Positions 14,001-23,100 of a DNA stretch of 64,000 nt are shown here, piece after piece. Location: contig CM034603.1 of the NCBI GenBank assembly GCA_020091685.1, forward strand, positions 16,578,596 through 16,642,595. The letters are read 5' to 3'. Every line of letters begins with the position of its first letter. Positions within the stretch are counted from its first letter, which is position 1. This stretch comes from Lutjanus erythropterus. Lineage: Eukaryota; Chordata; Actinopteri; Lutjaniformes; Lutjanidae. The notes under the pieces were generated by a model, which made no database searches, was not told the DNA's origin, and saw only the letters and a program-made list of their open reading frames with translations. The position numbers and the translations under genes were made by a program.

Positions 14001-17000
14001 GGTCAACAAAGAGACCCACAGCCTGGAGGAGGAGGCGGCTGACGTCTCCACGGCAACCCGAATGGTCAAGGCCATGTACTCCGTGAGTAGACACCCATCT
14101 GAGTCACCGGGGGCCGTGGAGAGGAGGCGTATGGGTCAATGGCCTTAAATGTACAGATGCACCGACACAAAGGGCAACATGGCAGCAGAGGCACACACAC
14201 ATACACAGAGTAAAAAAAGACATGTATGCACAAAGCCGGCCTGTAAACACAAACACAAAAAACACATTCTGGCACATCATAAATAAGCACACACTCGAGC
14301 CAAAATCAAGAAAGCTCCTACTGGACTGCACAAACACCCAGATGAAGCAGTACACAGATGGACAAGAAAGTGCATAAATACACAAAACATACATAATGCA
14401 AATGGAATTGATAGTACACACTCTTCACTCTCACTCTGTAAATTGATCCTAAGTCCTGCAACTTTTTGCTTTTTGCTCCAATAACAGTTCAGTAAGGTAT
14501 CCAGTGGAACATCAGTTAACTGTCTCCTGTACTACTATGTGCTGGACTTGTTTATGTTTAAAAGACAACCAAATTTTGAAGATGGTCAAAAGATATTGCT
14601 GGGGGACCTGTAAAAGACACGTATATTCACATTTAAGTTACCTAATGTTAGCATGTGGCTGTCCAACTAGCTAGCTAACAATTGATGTAGAATAGTTAGG
14701 TAGTCAGTTCTGAAGGCAACTGGACTTGCTTGTGGTTCTTGAAGATGTTTCACCTCTCATCCAAAAGGCTTCTTAAACTCTAAGTGACTAATAGGGAAGT
14801 CCGCTCACTTTTGTCCTCTTGTGAGGTCGTTAATGTATATTGTAATATTAATGAAGTCTGTCAGATGACAGGTGAAATGTCTTCAAGAACTTCAAGCAAG
14901 TCCAATTGCCTTCATATTCCTCCCTAGATACCGTGACCTGTGGGACCTCTCCTCTGGCTATTTTGGCTACACCAAGTGAAACCACACCACACTGATTTGC
15001 ATTTCCATTACCACTTTTAACACGCCAAGCCGTGCTGGGTCACACCCGAGATGGACTTTCTGCAGAGTAGGGTCAAAGTGAGCCTGACCCGCCTCCAAGC
15101 GGGCTGTGGTGATGTCTTGCCAACCACAGCCAACCTGTGATGACCCTCTTCCCCTCAAACAAGCCAGCTTCCGTCAATGCAAGAGGGCAGAGACAAATAG
15201 GTTTTAAAAAGTCTCTGTGTGTTCAGCTCTCAGCACGTTTATAGCGTCTAAATTAATTTGTACTTTCAGGTATCAACTTGAGCTGATCGTCTTCAGTTAA
15301 AAGACACACTTTCAAGCAGGTAGCGCCATTGGAATGGAAAAGCAAATCCCTGCTATGCTGAGCTGAGGAGCCGATTCAAACCGAGACAAGCCATGCCAGC
15401 ATGTGTGTATGGCAACAGGGTACAAGATGACTGAAAATCTGCACAGACTAGTTAGCCCGTGTTTAGCTAACAGCTATCAGATGTAACCAGCTACCTATCA
15501 ATTGATGTAGATCAGCTAGCTAGTTACATATCGTTTTGCTAACTTTAGCTTACTATTGACTCATGACTACATATATGTTGCGTTCACAGGTCCCCTAAAA
15601 AGAAATTTTCACTATCTTCAACATTTTTTTTTCACTATAGATGAGCCTAGCACATAGCATATCTAAGTAAAGGAGAGAGCAAAGGAGAAAGTTGACTGAG
15701 GTTCCATCGCATACCAAACTTGCTGTTATTGAAGCACAGAGAGAAAAAGATCAGGCATATATCAATTGCACATATTGGTGCACTTGAAAATACTTGTACA
15801 CACACACAGAAATAAGAGACGTTACCACAGACAGACACACTCTCCTTCCTTTTCGAAAAGCGTTCACACCTGGAAGTCCTGGAGAATGTAATCGACGAGG
15901 CTCTTTTGGAGCGGTTTTAAAGCTTGGTCCGAAGCCTTTTTTTCCAAACGACTAACCGTTTCTCGTCTTCCACTCTCTTGGGATGAAAAACCTGAAACTC
16001 TGTTTTCCTCTCCCCTCCCTCTCTTCCTTCTCCTTTCCTTTCTTACCCTCCCTCTTTCCGTGTGTGTGTTTCGTTGTTTGATGGTTTAGTTTCTGCCCTC
16101 TGTTTCCCTCTCTCCCTCCACTCAGCCGTTCAAAGACGACATGGACCTGAAGCAGGACATCAGGAGCGAGAGCGACACCAGGGAGGAGTATGAGCTCAAG
16201 GTGAGATGGCTGCCTGCTCACAGAGACACTTCAGCATTTTGACATTTACTTTTGCAACATCCTGAGCATTAAATCCTGCATGGTGCACAGACATATCATA
16301 TGTCATGAACTCTGTGGTCATATCCATCATGAAGTGCTTATTACCACTTCCTACTTTTTCCTCAGGTTCAACGTTTGCACTGGAGTTAAAAGCTTGGTTT
16401 TCATAAAAAAAAACAAAAACACTATTATTCATAATCCAGATGTTGGTGATTCTTTATGCATCAGTTGCAGAATTCTGGTAGGTCAGAGCATGATCAACCC
16501 CAAAGTGGAGTGGAGCTAAAATTCCTCATAATCTCAAAACCTTTTGTCCTTTAACAAACTCACCAAACAGATTAGAAGTTTTATTCCAGAATTAGCTGTT
16601 GGTGAGCCCAGGTGAGCTTCTGGTCTCTTGTATTGAAAACCATATTTATCATACTGTGCACTGCATTACTCACACACTATGACCTTTTGGACATAGCATG
16701 AACAGCGCACCGCCAACTGCACCAACATCGCCGACCATATCAGCCTGTATTGTGACTGACAATATAAAGTGCAGTCAACATGAGAAGTATGAATCATGAA
16801 ATAATGGGAGATGTTCAGTTTATTTGGTGTGAGGTTGTATGAGGTACTTATCAATAGTCAGAGTATTATCTGCAATAGATGGCGGTCAATAGGCCCCCAG
16901 TTTGGAGAAACAGAGAGAAGCACCAGCATGGAAGCTAAGCAATGTACTGCCATGGTAAGGGTCACCAGCAACATGTAATTTAGCCACCTTAAAAAAGTCC

Positions 17001-18406
17001 ATATGTAAAAAATTCAATATCAGCTTAGGTGTATGATATTATTAACATTTTCAACACTTTACCTTGCCGTCAGACAGCTTCTTCCGACTGGAAAGTGACG
17101 TTATATCACTTGCTCCAAACCAACCAAACTCCACTGGAGAAATCACTGATTCTACTATAGGAGCTGCTGGTCCACCGCTGCCTTGATTTTGTCATTGTGT
17201 GACTTTGGTGTTTAAAAAGGTTAACCAAAGTCACACAATAACACAAGCAAACTAACCAATTGAGGCAACAGTAGACCAGCAACTCCTGTGTGCCTGTGTT
17301 CTGTAAGCTAAAATTACATAGTTCTCTCAAGGAGCCTGGTTAGTGAGGAAAGAGTGATATTTGGCTTGTATAATTACGGTTTCCCATCATAAAAGGTTGT
17401 TTGACACCAAAGTAAAGCAGTGAAAACATAATAAATTTCTTCTGAGCAACACCTACTGAAAGTAATTCACTGATTCTCAATAAGTACCTCATACAATTAC
17501 ACGTTAAATAATCCTAACTATACCTTTAAATCAAGTTGGCTGAGTCAGTATCTTTGCCTGTAATTGTTCTTGAATTTTGTTCTTGATTTAACTTCAGCTG
17601 TCTTTTTGTTTATTTTATTTCTTTTATTTATTAATATATTATTATTTTAAGTGTTTTTAATTTGCCTTTGTTGTATTCATTGCGTATGTCATGCCAAGCT
17701 AACTGAAGAACAGACCAGATGTTTAGGGGTCTTCACCACTTAACCCAATATTGGACTGAAAGACTAATTTTGTCCTCTCTGATCACAGGATCCAACCAAT
17801 GGCTACTACAATGTCCGAGCCACCACCCATGATGAGGCACGCCCCCAGTCCCGTGCCATCCACTACCAGGGCGAGTTCCGCTCGCCGAACCCAAGCAGCG
17901 GACCGGCCGGTGCCACTTCCAGCGGACCCTCAGCTGCCGCCAGCGGTGCTGTCCCCCCTAGCCAAGTGCCAGGCTCGAGGGCAGGCTGCTATGACCCCCG
18001 TCCTCCTTCCAGGATGTCCCATGCCACCTACGCCCAGTTCAACACCTTCACCAGGGCACCACAGAGCCAGCAAGCACCTCCCAACCCAGCTCTCCAGTCG
18101 CCTGGAGATTACCCCGGAGACTGCGGCCTGCTGGACAGCACGACCCAACTGGCTTATGACAACTATGGGTACCCCTCCCAGTATCCCAGCTACCGCATGG
18201 GCTTTGCTCCACCCATAGAGGAAGGGCCAGCCTATGAGATGTATCCAACAGGACAAGGGACCGGACCAGGGCCAGGACCAGGACCAGGACAACAAAGTCC
18301 TGAAACAGGGCTTGGGCAGTATGGAAGCTCCACTCGCTTCTCATACTCATCGCCACCCTCTGACTATTCCCAAAGACACACACAGCGGATGCAGACTCAT
18401 GTTTGA
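844..18406 (+). CDS. kirrel1: kirrel1 (Neph1) orthologue, 3' part: eight coding exons
   Basis: Cell-surface immunoglobulin adhesion protein of the nephrin/Kirrel family. In vertebrates it forms the podocyte slit diaphragm with nephrin and acts in cell-cell recognition. Exons joined in phase are 844-971, 1508-1634, 2933-3033, 9308-9524, 11546-11653, 13955-14082, 16126-16200 and 17789-18406. They encode about 500 residues: Ig4, Ig5, one TM helix and the whole cytoplasmic tail. All junctions have GT/AG and agree in phase, and no exon contains a stop. Family hallmarks include [70 protein letters not shown] and the terminal QTHV. The match is to Kirrel1 rather than Kirrel2/3, because the juxtamembrane and tail segments follow Kirrel1. 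Whether it is the teleost 1a or 1b paralogue cannot be decided here. The signal peptide and Ig1-3 exons lie upstream of the window. Confidence 0.95.
972..1507. other. kirrel1 intron
   Basis: 536 bp. It ends in a (TG)19 run at 1465-1502 immediately before the acceptor. An alternative AG with a better pyrimidine tract (CTGCTTTTTATGCAG) ends at 1455. Confidence 0.8.
1465..1502. repeat. (TG)19 microsatellite abutting a splice acceptor
   Basis: Uninterrupted TG dinucleotides followed by TCCAG and the exon at 1508. Confidence 0.97.
1508..1634 (+). CDS. kirrel1: kirrel1 exon: second half of Ig4
   Basis: Phase 0 in, phase 1 out (127 nt). The peptide starts [20 protein letters not shown] and carries the F-strand cysteine ([18 protein letters not shown]) that pairs with LNCKW of the previous exon. 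The donor is G|GTCAGT. The acceptor is unusual: a (TG)19 run at 1465-1502 takes the place of a polypyrimidine tract and ends five bases before the exon (see findings). Confidence 0.93.
1635..2932. other. kirrel1 intron
   Basis: 1.3 kb of non-coding sequence. I see no recognisable repeat or exon in it. Short open frames in it lack splice context or family motifs. Confidence 0.7.
2933..3033 (+). CDS. kirrel1: kirrel1 exon: first half of Ig5
   Basis: Acceptor GTGTCTCAG ends at 2932; donor GTAAGT starts at 3034. The split glycine joins the previous exon to give the family motif NGPPIISS. The peptide includes [17 protein letters not shown] and STPPPDKI, with the B-strand cysteine of Ig5. The exon ends in phase 0 and is followed by the longest intron of the gene in this window (6.3 kb). 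Confidence 0.94.
3678..3892. mobile_element. non-autonomous hAT element
   Basis: The left end CAGTGGTTCCCAAAC and the right end GGTTGGGAATCACTA are imperfect terminal inverted repeats of the kind found in Charlie-like hAT MITEs. Flanking 8-mers TTATAAGA (3670-3677) and TTGTATGA (3893-3900) agree at 6 of 8 positions, as expected for an aged 8-bp hAT target-site duplication. There is no coding capacity. Confidence 0.7.
5009..5108. repeat. (TG)n microsatellite, about 100 bp
   Basis: Long TG array, interrupted near its 3' end by TA and CG steps. The frames read through it in both directions are artefacts. Confidence 0.97.
7695..8760 (-). pseudogene. decayed LINE: reverse-transcriptase C-terminus and 3' tail
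   Basis: On the minus strand, 8751-8518 is open and ends with [20 protein letters not shown], then [15 protein letters not shown]. This is the classic end of the RT domain in CR1/Rex1/Jockey-group LINEs (family pattern LEYASPVWHPGLT...IQKRACRIILG). Homology carries on past the stop as [12 protein letters not shown]. About 800 bp downstream on the same strand the sequence ends CCCCTCGGGGATCAATAA...TTATCTTATG, like common fish LINE 3' tails. Stops and missing 5' parts show a dead, 5'-truncated copy. Treating the tail and RT part as one insertion is inference. Confidence 0.65.
9308..9524 (+). CDS. kirrel1: kirrel1 exon: second half of Ig5
   Basis: Phase 0 in, phase 1 out (217 nt), acceptor TGTTTCAG, donor GTATGG. 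The peptide begins [15 protein letters not shown], runs through ERYTVEQ and [13 protein letters not shown], and ends with [20 protein letters not shown]. The F-strand cysteine completes the Ig5 disulfide. WAWKEN and [10 protein letters not shown] are very strongly conserved in vertebrate Kirrel1. Confidence 0.96.
9525..11545. other. kirrel1 intron
   Basis: 2.0 kb without exons or a repeat that I recognise. A short AGAG run lies at 11306-11327. Moderately long minus-strand frames at 9789-10133 show no domain or splice context. Confidence 0.7.
11546..11653 (+). CDS. kirrel1: kirrel1 exon: transmembrane segment
   Basis: 108 nt, phase 1 at both ends; acceptor TTTGTTTCAG, donor GTGAGT. Encodes the short extracellular stalk ([10 protein letters not shown]), one hydrophobic helix ([17 protein letters not shown]) and the basic stop-transfer RQRKG. 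The next exon completes the split serine to give KGSRR, the same junction as mammalian Kirrel1 KGSRK. Confidence 0.95.
11654..13954. other. kirrel1 intron
   Basis: Starts with a TG microsatellite at about 11688-11712, followed by A/T-rich sequence and a hAT element (12633-13092). Nothing coding was seen. Confidence 0.75.
12633..13092. mobile_element. non-autonomous hAT element
   Basis: Left end CATTGCTTCACAACCTGGG followed by GATCCGGGCCCCCC. Right end AAAAGGTTGGGAACCACTG. The two are imperfect inverted copies of the common hAT terminus CAGTGNTTCCCAACCTGGG. Flanks ATATAGAG (12625-12632) and GTATGGAG (13093-13100) match at 6 of 8, both differences being A/G, as an aged 8-bp duplication. The interior contains several TTTTCAAGCA-type direct repeats and no transposase. 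Confidence 0.8.
13955..14082 (+). CDS. kirrel1: kirrel1 exon: juxtamembrane cytoplasmic tail
   Basis: Phase 1 in, phase 0 out (128 nt); acceptor TTGTCTTCCAG, donor GTGAGT. Peptide features are [19 protein letters not shown], an acidic stretch (LEEEAADVS) and [12 protein letters not shown]. The DIKVETVN and VSTATR blocks match Kirrel1. Confidence 0.94.
14083..16125. other. kirrel1 intron
   Basis: Contains a foldback repeat (14711-14917). The CT-rich tract at 15998-16120 forms the long polypyrimidine region before the next acceptor. No exon otherwise. Confidence 0.7.
14711..14917. repeat. foldback repeat with inverted arms
   Basis: The left arm reads GAAGGCAACTGGACTTGCTT then GTGGTTCTTGAAGATGTTTC. 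The right arm (about 14868-14917) reads GGTGAAATGTCTTCAAGAAC then TTCAAGCAAGTCCAATTGCC, the inverse of the left arm with a few mismatches. I recognise the motif as a widely dispersed fish repeat, but I cannot name the family with confidence. Confidence 0.6.
16126..16200 (+). CDS. kirrel1: kirrel1 exon: short cytoplasmic exon
   Basis: 75 nt, phase 0 on both sides, so it could be skipped without a frameshift. Acceptor CTCCACTCAG, donor GTGAGA. Peptide [20 protein letters not shown] followed by EYELK, matching the mammalian FKDDVDLKQDL...TREEYEMK segment. Confidence 0.94.
16880..17330. mobile_element. interspersed fish repeat (MITE-like)
   Basis: The block starting GATGGCGGTCAATAGGCCCC and CCAGTTTGGAGAAACAGAGA resembles a high-copy repeat familiar from percomorph genomic sequence. 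The exact ends and the superfamily are not clear. A perfect 16-bp stem lies inside it. Confidence 0.45.
17194..17239. repeat. perfect 16-bp inverted repeat (hairpin)
   Basis: ATTGTGTGACTTTGGT at 17194-17209 and its exact reverse complement at 17224-17239, with a 14-nt loop. It is probably the core of the surrounding repeat rather than an independent RNA gene. Confidence 0.85.
17789..18406 (+). CDS. kirrel1: kirrel1 terminal coding exon: signalling tail and PDZ ligand
   Basis: 618 nt, phase 0, open to the TGA at 18404-18406. It begins [11 protein letters not shown]. The YYNV tyrosines correspond to the Fyn-phosphorylated Grb2-binding site known for mammalian Neph1. Then come a Pro/Ser/Ala-rich linker, [37 protein letters not shown], a Gly-Pro repeat encoded at 18263-18289, and [14 protein letters not shown]. 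It ends RMQTHV, a class I PDZ ligand that in mammals binds ZO-1. The overlapping reading frames on both strands are shadows of this exon. The linker and GP repeat make the tail longer than in mammals. Confidence 0.97.
   Translation, partial: DPTNGYYNVRATTHDEARPQSRAIHYQGEFRSPNPSSGPAGATSSGPSAAASGAVPPSQVPGSRAGCYDPRPPSRMSHATYAQFNTFTRAPQSQQAPPNPALQSPGDYPGDCGLLDSTTQLAYDNYGYPSQYPSYRMGFAPPIEEGPAYEMYPTGQGTGPGPGPGPGQQSPETGLGQYGSSTRFSYSSPPSDYSQRHTQRMQTHV
18263..18289 (+). repeat. kirrel1: hexamer repeat in kirrel1 coding sequence
   Basis: Tandem GGACCA/GGGCCA units in frame encode Gly-Pro four times, then Gly, between EMYPTGQGT and QQSPETG. This coding minisatellite makes a flexible Gly-Pro stretch that I do not recall in mammalian Kirrel1. 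Confidence 0.9.
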
Positions 18407-20170
18407 GAAACACACACACACACAGTTTGACTTGCTTTTTGCAGCAGCAGTACTTATTACACATAAAACAAAAACATTAATAAATATAAAAAAACCATAA
18501 ACAAATCAGTTTTTGTTTCCATAGCATCCAGTGCATGGAATCTGGTTCATTTTCTGAACCAATAAAACATCCCAACAACGCACAGTAGTTAGCAGCATTG
18601 CATTATAATACAGTTAGCAGCAATACATATGACACATGCAAAGCGACATTCACACACGTTTGCGCAGACCCTCTGTTGCGAGCAGCGTTTCTGCTCCAAC
18701 GAAAGCAACAGCGAGAGCCACAATCAAGAGAAAAGAGACAAAAGAGAAGAAGAGCACTTTGAAGACAGGAAGAAGAAGACAGGAAGAAGAAGAAGGAGAA
18801 CAGTGCCAGGAGCTGAAGGAGGAGCAGAGGAACCTTTTTTTCTTCCTGTGGTCCTCGTCTTGCTCTCGGATCATCTCCCTGCATCACATTTCCCCTCTCA
18901 CCCCATCTCTGTAAATAAGTGCATATGGAGATTTGGGTCATTTTAAAGTTATGTCCTTGTACAAACCTATACAGTGTGATGCAGTACAGTGACCCACAGC
19001 AAATCCACACTTTTTGTTTTTGCATTTTCTGACTCTCACATATTGCAAACACACACACGCACACACACACAGATCTTTAAAGACTTATTTGTTTCGATGT
19101 ATTGCAGCAACGGGGCAGCTTGGACTATAAATATATCTGGCACTTTTTGATCCCTTTTCCTCACTTAAAAACTGCCCAGTGGCCATTGCTTACAAGATCT
19201 ACCTTGATTTAAATGGGACAGAGCTTCTTAAAGCGGTACAGTTAGTGGCCAGAGTGCCAATGCTTATGTGCCAACACACACAAACTATTAAGGTGTGTCT
19301 TCTTTTGTAAAAAGAGTGGATGATGAGATGCTCTGGACAACGAAGTTTTGTACATCTGAGAAAAAAAGGAAAGGAGTGGTAGCAAGTGTCTCTATATGCT
19401 CATTCTCCTCCTCATCGCTCATTTTTTATCATCATGACACATTTCTACATGTAACATTTCATTCGAGGTCAATGCTGTATACAGTATTTGTGAAACGAGG
19501 TGTGGCGGGAGCGCTTTTTCATTCGATGAATTTCTGCAATTTGTACAAAAAGATACCTCCCCTACCCTCAAGTGTCAAAAAGTATTTGTTTCTCTCACTT
19601 GCACAGTAGGATAGATTTTTTTCCATATTTATACCGAAACGTATGAAAAAAAAAAGGCATTCAGAAACATTTTATAGTATTTTTATAAGGAGTTGTGGAC
19701 CAAAGGTTCAGCGTTTTGGGTGAAACTCACTTTTTAATGTGTACGTGGCGACGTGATCGTTATTGGAAACGTTTTGAGTTTCTTTAAAAAGCGAAGGATG
19801 CTGTTTTTAAAGTGGATGTTGTAGACTTAAATTAGAAAATTTTGAAGAGCTTCTTTCCAAAATGATAAATATCCAGCAACAGGGAATCTGTTTGGTGGAT
19901 ATTTCTGCTTGGTGTGAAACTCTTTCTTTGACTTCCAGTCTTCTGACTGGACTGCCTTTTTCAAACGTCGACGACATTCAAAATGATGGATGGAGAACTG
20001 GCAGCTGCTCAGTTTGAGCGGTGCTGTGAACTTAATGAGCAATGAGAAGGTTCAAGTGTAGTCTAACATATCAAAATGAAGATGGTTCTATCTAGCTCAT
20101 ATGGTACTTTGTACATTTATATGTAAGTATGCTGGTTTGTTCACTGCAACAGAAAATTCGGTGGTATTTT
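18407..20170 (+). other. kirrel1: kirrel1 3' UTR (proximal part)
   Basis: Sequence directly after the stop, with no coding potential. AATAAA hexamers at 18479 and 18561 could serve early polyadenylation. Downstream, A/T-rich UTR-like sequence continues without an obvious repeat boundary. A purine-rich tract (GAAGAAGA type) lies at 18720-18835. The true end is not visible from sequence; see the following entry. Confidence 0.6.
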
Positions 20171-23100
20171 ATGTCTGAGATTTTTTGCATTACTGTTGTC
20201 AGCTTTGGTACATGTGATTGGCCTTTAACCGCACAGGTTCATAATTCAGTCAGTGTTTAAAATGTTGCTTCTCTACTCTAACCTCTACTTATGCAGCTAC
20301 TGTTCAAGTCCCATGTTTTCACGAATCTCTGCCACATTTTTTCCACCAAGAGAGAAAACCTGATTTGTCTGTTTAGTCTTTATACACTGTAGGATCTTGA
20401 AAAATCTGCAGCGTTGGAAAAAATCTTTTTTCTTTTTTCTTTTTTAGCAGTTTAGTAGTTTGCTTACTTGCTCAACACCAACTAAGTCTGAATTCACACT
20501 ACGATCAGCTTACAAAATGTTCACAAAAGCAGTTTTGGATGTGCCTACTGAAGCAGTTCAGTGCAACTGCAAAGAATTAACCATCAAAGTTAAGTTACAA
20601 AGGTAAAGAAAAGCCTTAAGTTGTTTCATTTTCAAAATTACAGCAGCCGAGAACAGCCATGCTTGCAATTATTTTTTAAAATCATAATTTAAATAAATGA
20701 TCCGTTATCTCAAGAAAACAAGCTTGGTTATCTTGAGATAACAAGATAATCAACCTGTTATCACAAGAAAACAAAAGGTTGTTTCCTTTTATTTATCAGA
20801 GATCAGGATTGCCATGCATGCATAGATGACCTAAGCTGAAAATGTCAGAATGTTAAACAAATTATATTGATCTTCATCTAATGAGACGACTCGTGACAAT
20901 GATCTTGAAGACTGACATAAGGTGTGATCAAATGAAACCTACTCACATGTTTGAGTTCTCCATAATTTTCCTGTGATTTTAAGGAAAAAAAAACAGTTTT
21001 CTTGTGATAATTTATCTAATTTTCTCAAGAATTTTGCATTTTTTGTCTTGAGAGAAGAAGATAAATCATCTCATTATCACAAGGAAAAGAGCTTTGTTAT
21101 CTTGAGATAAGAGCATAATTAACTTGTGATGTTGACATAACCATTTTTTTTAATTGAAGCCTTGTCATTGTTGGCTTTCATACAAAATTATTTTAGCACT
21201 TACCAACAGTTTACTTACCGACTTCCATTGCGACCATTGACCCAGATTGGTTTTTAAGATACTTGTTTGAGACTTGACTGCTGCATTTCTTTCTTTTGGT
21301 ACAAAATCACATCTCTTGGGAGACAAACACAGACACATGATTGGCTGTTGATTAGCAGTGAGCACAACAAATTCAGTTTTGGTCATTGTACATGAGGTGG
21401 TTCTCTGGATTGTCACTCCTACCAGAGATCATTTTACTTCTGGGCACTTACTTATAATGTTGCACACAGTGTGAACACTGCACTGAAAACACTTGTCTAA
21501 GGCAGGAACCCAAGCGTAAGTAAGATCATTGATAAACAGTTGAGGTCCAAACATTTGTTCCAAACTGGTTCACATTTTGTTAGGGCAGGTTCACACCAGC
21601 CTTGTTTAATTGGGCTGAACCAAACCCTGGAGCTTTCACCCTCTTGGAGCAGTTTGTTTTGGTTGGTGTGAATAACCTCTCTCTGGTCCACCATGAAGGT
21701 CCGGTGTTGGTCATGGTGTTATCAAGTGAACTGTGGAGCGGTTTATGGTGGGTGACTGGTGAACTAGTGGCACATTTGCTACGTAGTGAGAAATGCCTGC
21801 ATTAAGATGTTTAATACCAGCTGTCTTACGCAGCCTGGCCTCATTCCCAACGCATCAAATACTGCCGTGTTGTCACCACCCCTCAGCAACACACACAGAT
21901 GCACCTGGTGCCGTTTAGTGGCTAAAACTGACACACTGGGTTTTCAGTGACTTCAGTGTAAACCCATCCTTGGTTGTATGAGACACGGTTGGTTGGCAAG
22001 TACACATTATGTGCTAACTTTTGTTTGATTCAGTGACATCATGATACGTATGTAACCTAACGTAGTTATTGTCAACCCAAACATGGTGTTATCTTTAAAG
22101 GGATAGTTCACTCAAAAATGAAAATCCAGTTATTATCTACTCATCCTCATGCCAATTGAAGGTTGGGTTTAGTTTTTTAGTCCACAAAACACTGCTGGAG
22201 TTTCAGAGGAAAACAGTGTTGCAGAATATCCCAAACGATCTAAATGAATGGTGGTTTTTCAAGCAGAAAAAACAAGTTAAAAAAAAGAAAAACATAAAAT
22301 GCCTCTGTACTGCTCATCTGGCATAATCCAAGGCTCCTAAAGCCCCAACATCCTGAAAAATGAAACAAACAAACAAAAACATAAAATGCCAATGAATCCA
22401 AGTCTCCTGAAGTACTGATATTTGGGGATGTATGGAGGCATTTTAAATTTTTTTTCAATTTTTTTTTTAATGTTTGAAAACTGGTTACAATTCACTTACA
22501 CTGTTAGGACATTCTGCAATGCTGTTTTCCCGTGAAAAGTATTTTGTGGTCTACGAAACTAAACCCGACCTTAAATCAGCATGAGGGTGAGTAGACAATG
22601 ACTCAATTTTCATTTTTGGGTGAACTATCCTTTTAACCTACCCAAGTAGTTTTTGTTCCAAATCTCACTCAAACTGCAACCATCTGATACAGCCAGTATG
22701 AGATGCTGATGGGTGGTGACGAAACGTTGCTGTGATGAGCTGGGATGAGAATGGGTCGTCTTAAAGCCTGCTGACATGCACTCCAACCAACACCAATATG
22801 AAGTGAACCAGACGGTGCTTCATGATGTGTAATATCCAGGTAGAAACTGGCCTGCTTGTTTTGTCTTACTGCCCAACAATTGTACAGCCAATAATCAAAC
22901 AACATTTCCACCACATGACTTGTGTTTCCATTTGAGTTTTGCCTTTTTGAACACAAACTGGACCATTTGGAGAATTATACATACTGGTTTGATTCAGGAA
23001 CTGGCCTTTAGGTGTGAACCCGCCCTTACTAGGATTGGATTGCACTCTTTGTTGTACAACTTCACCTTTTACGGTGACAATCATGTGTTGACTCTGCAGC

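Larger units (their letters stand above)
16201..17788. other. kirrel1 intron
   Basis: Holds an interspersed repeat (16880-17330) that includes a perfect hairpin. The remainder is A/T-rich and shows no exon. Confidence 0.7.

Noticed and set aside
17194..17239. Perfect hairpin considered as a microRNA precursor
   Set aside because: The 16-bp stem is too short for a pre-miRNA, and it sits in an interspersed repeat.
17930..18464. Minus-strand and alternate plus-strand frames of 120-146 codons over the last kirrel1 exon
   Set aside because: Shadows of the GC-rich coding exon. Only the frame from 17789 matches Kirrel1 and joins in phase. The 146-codon frame from 17966 is the same frame started internally.
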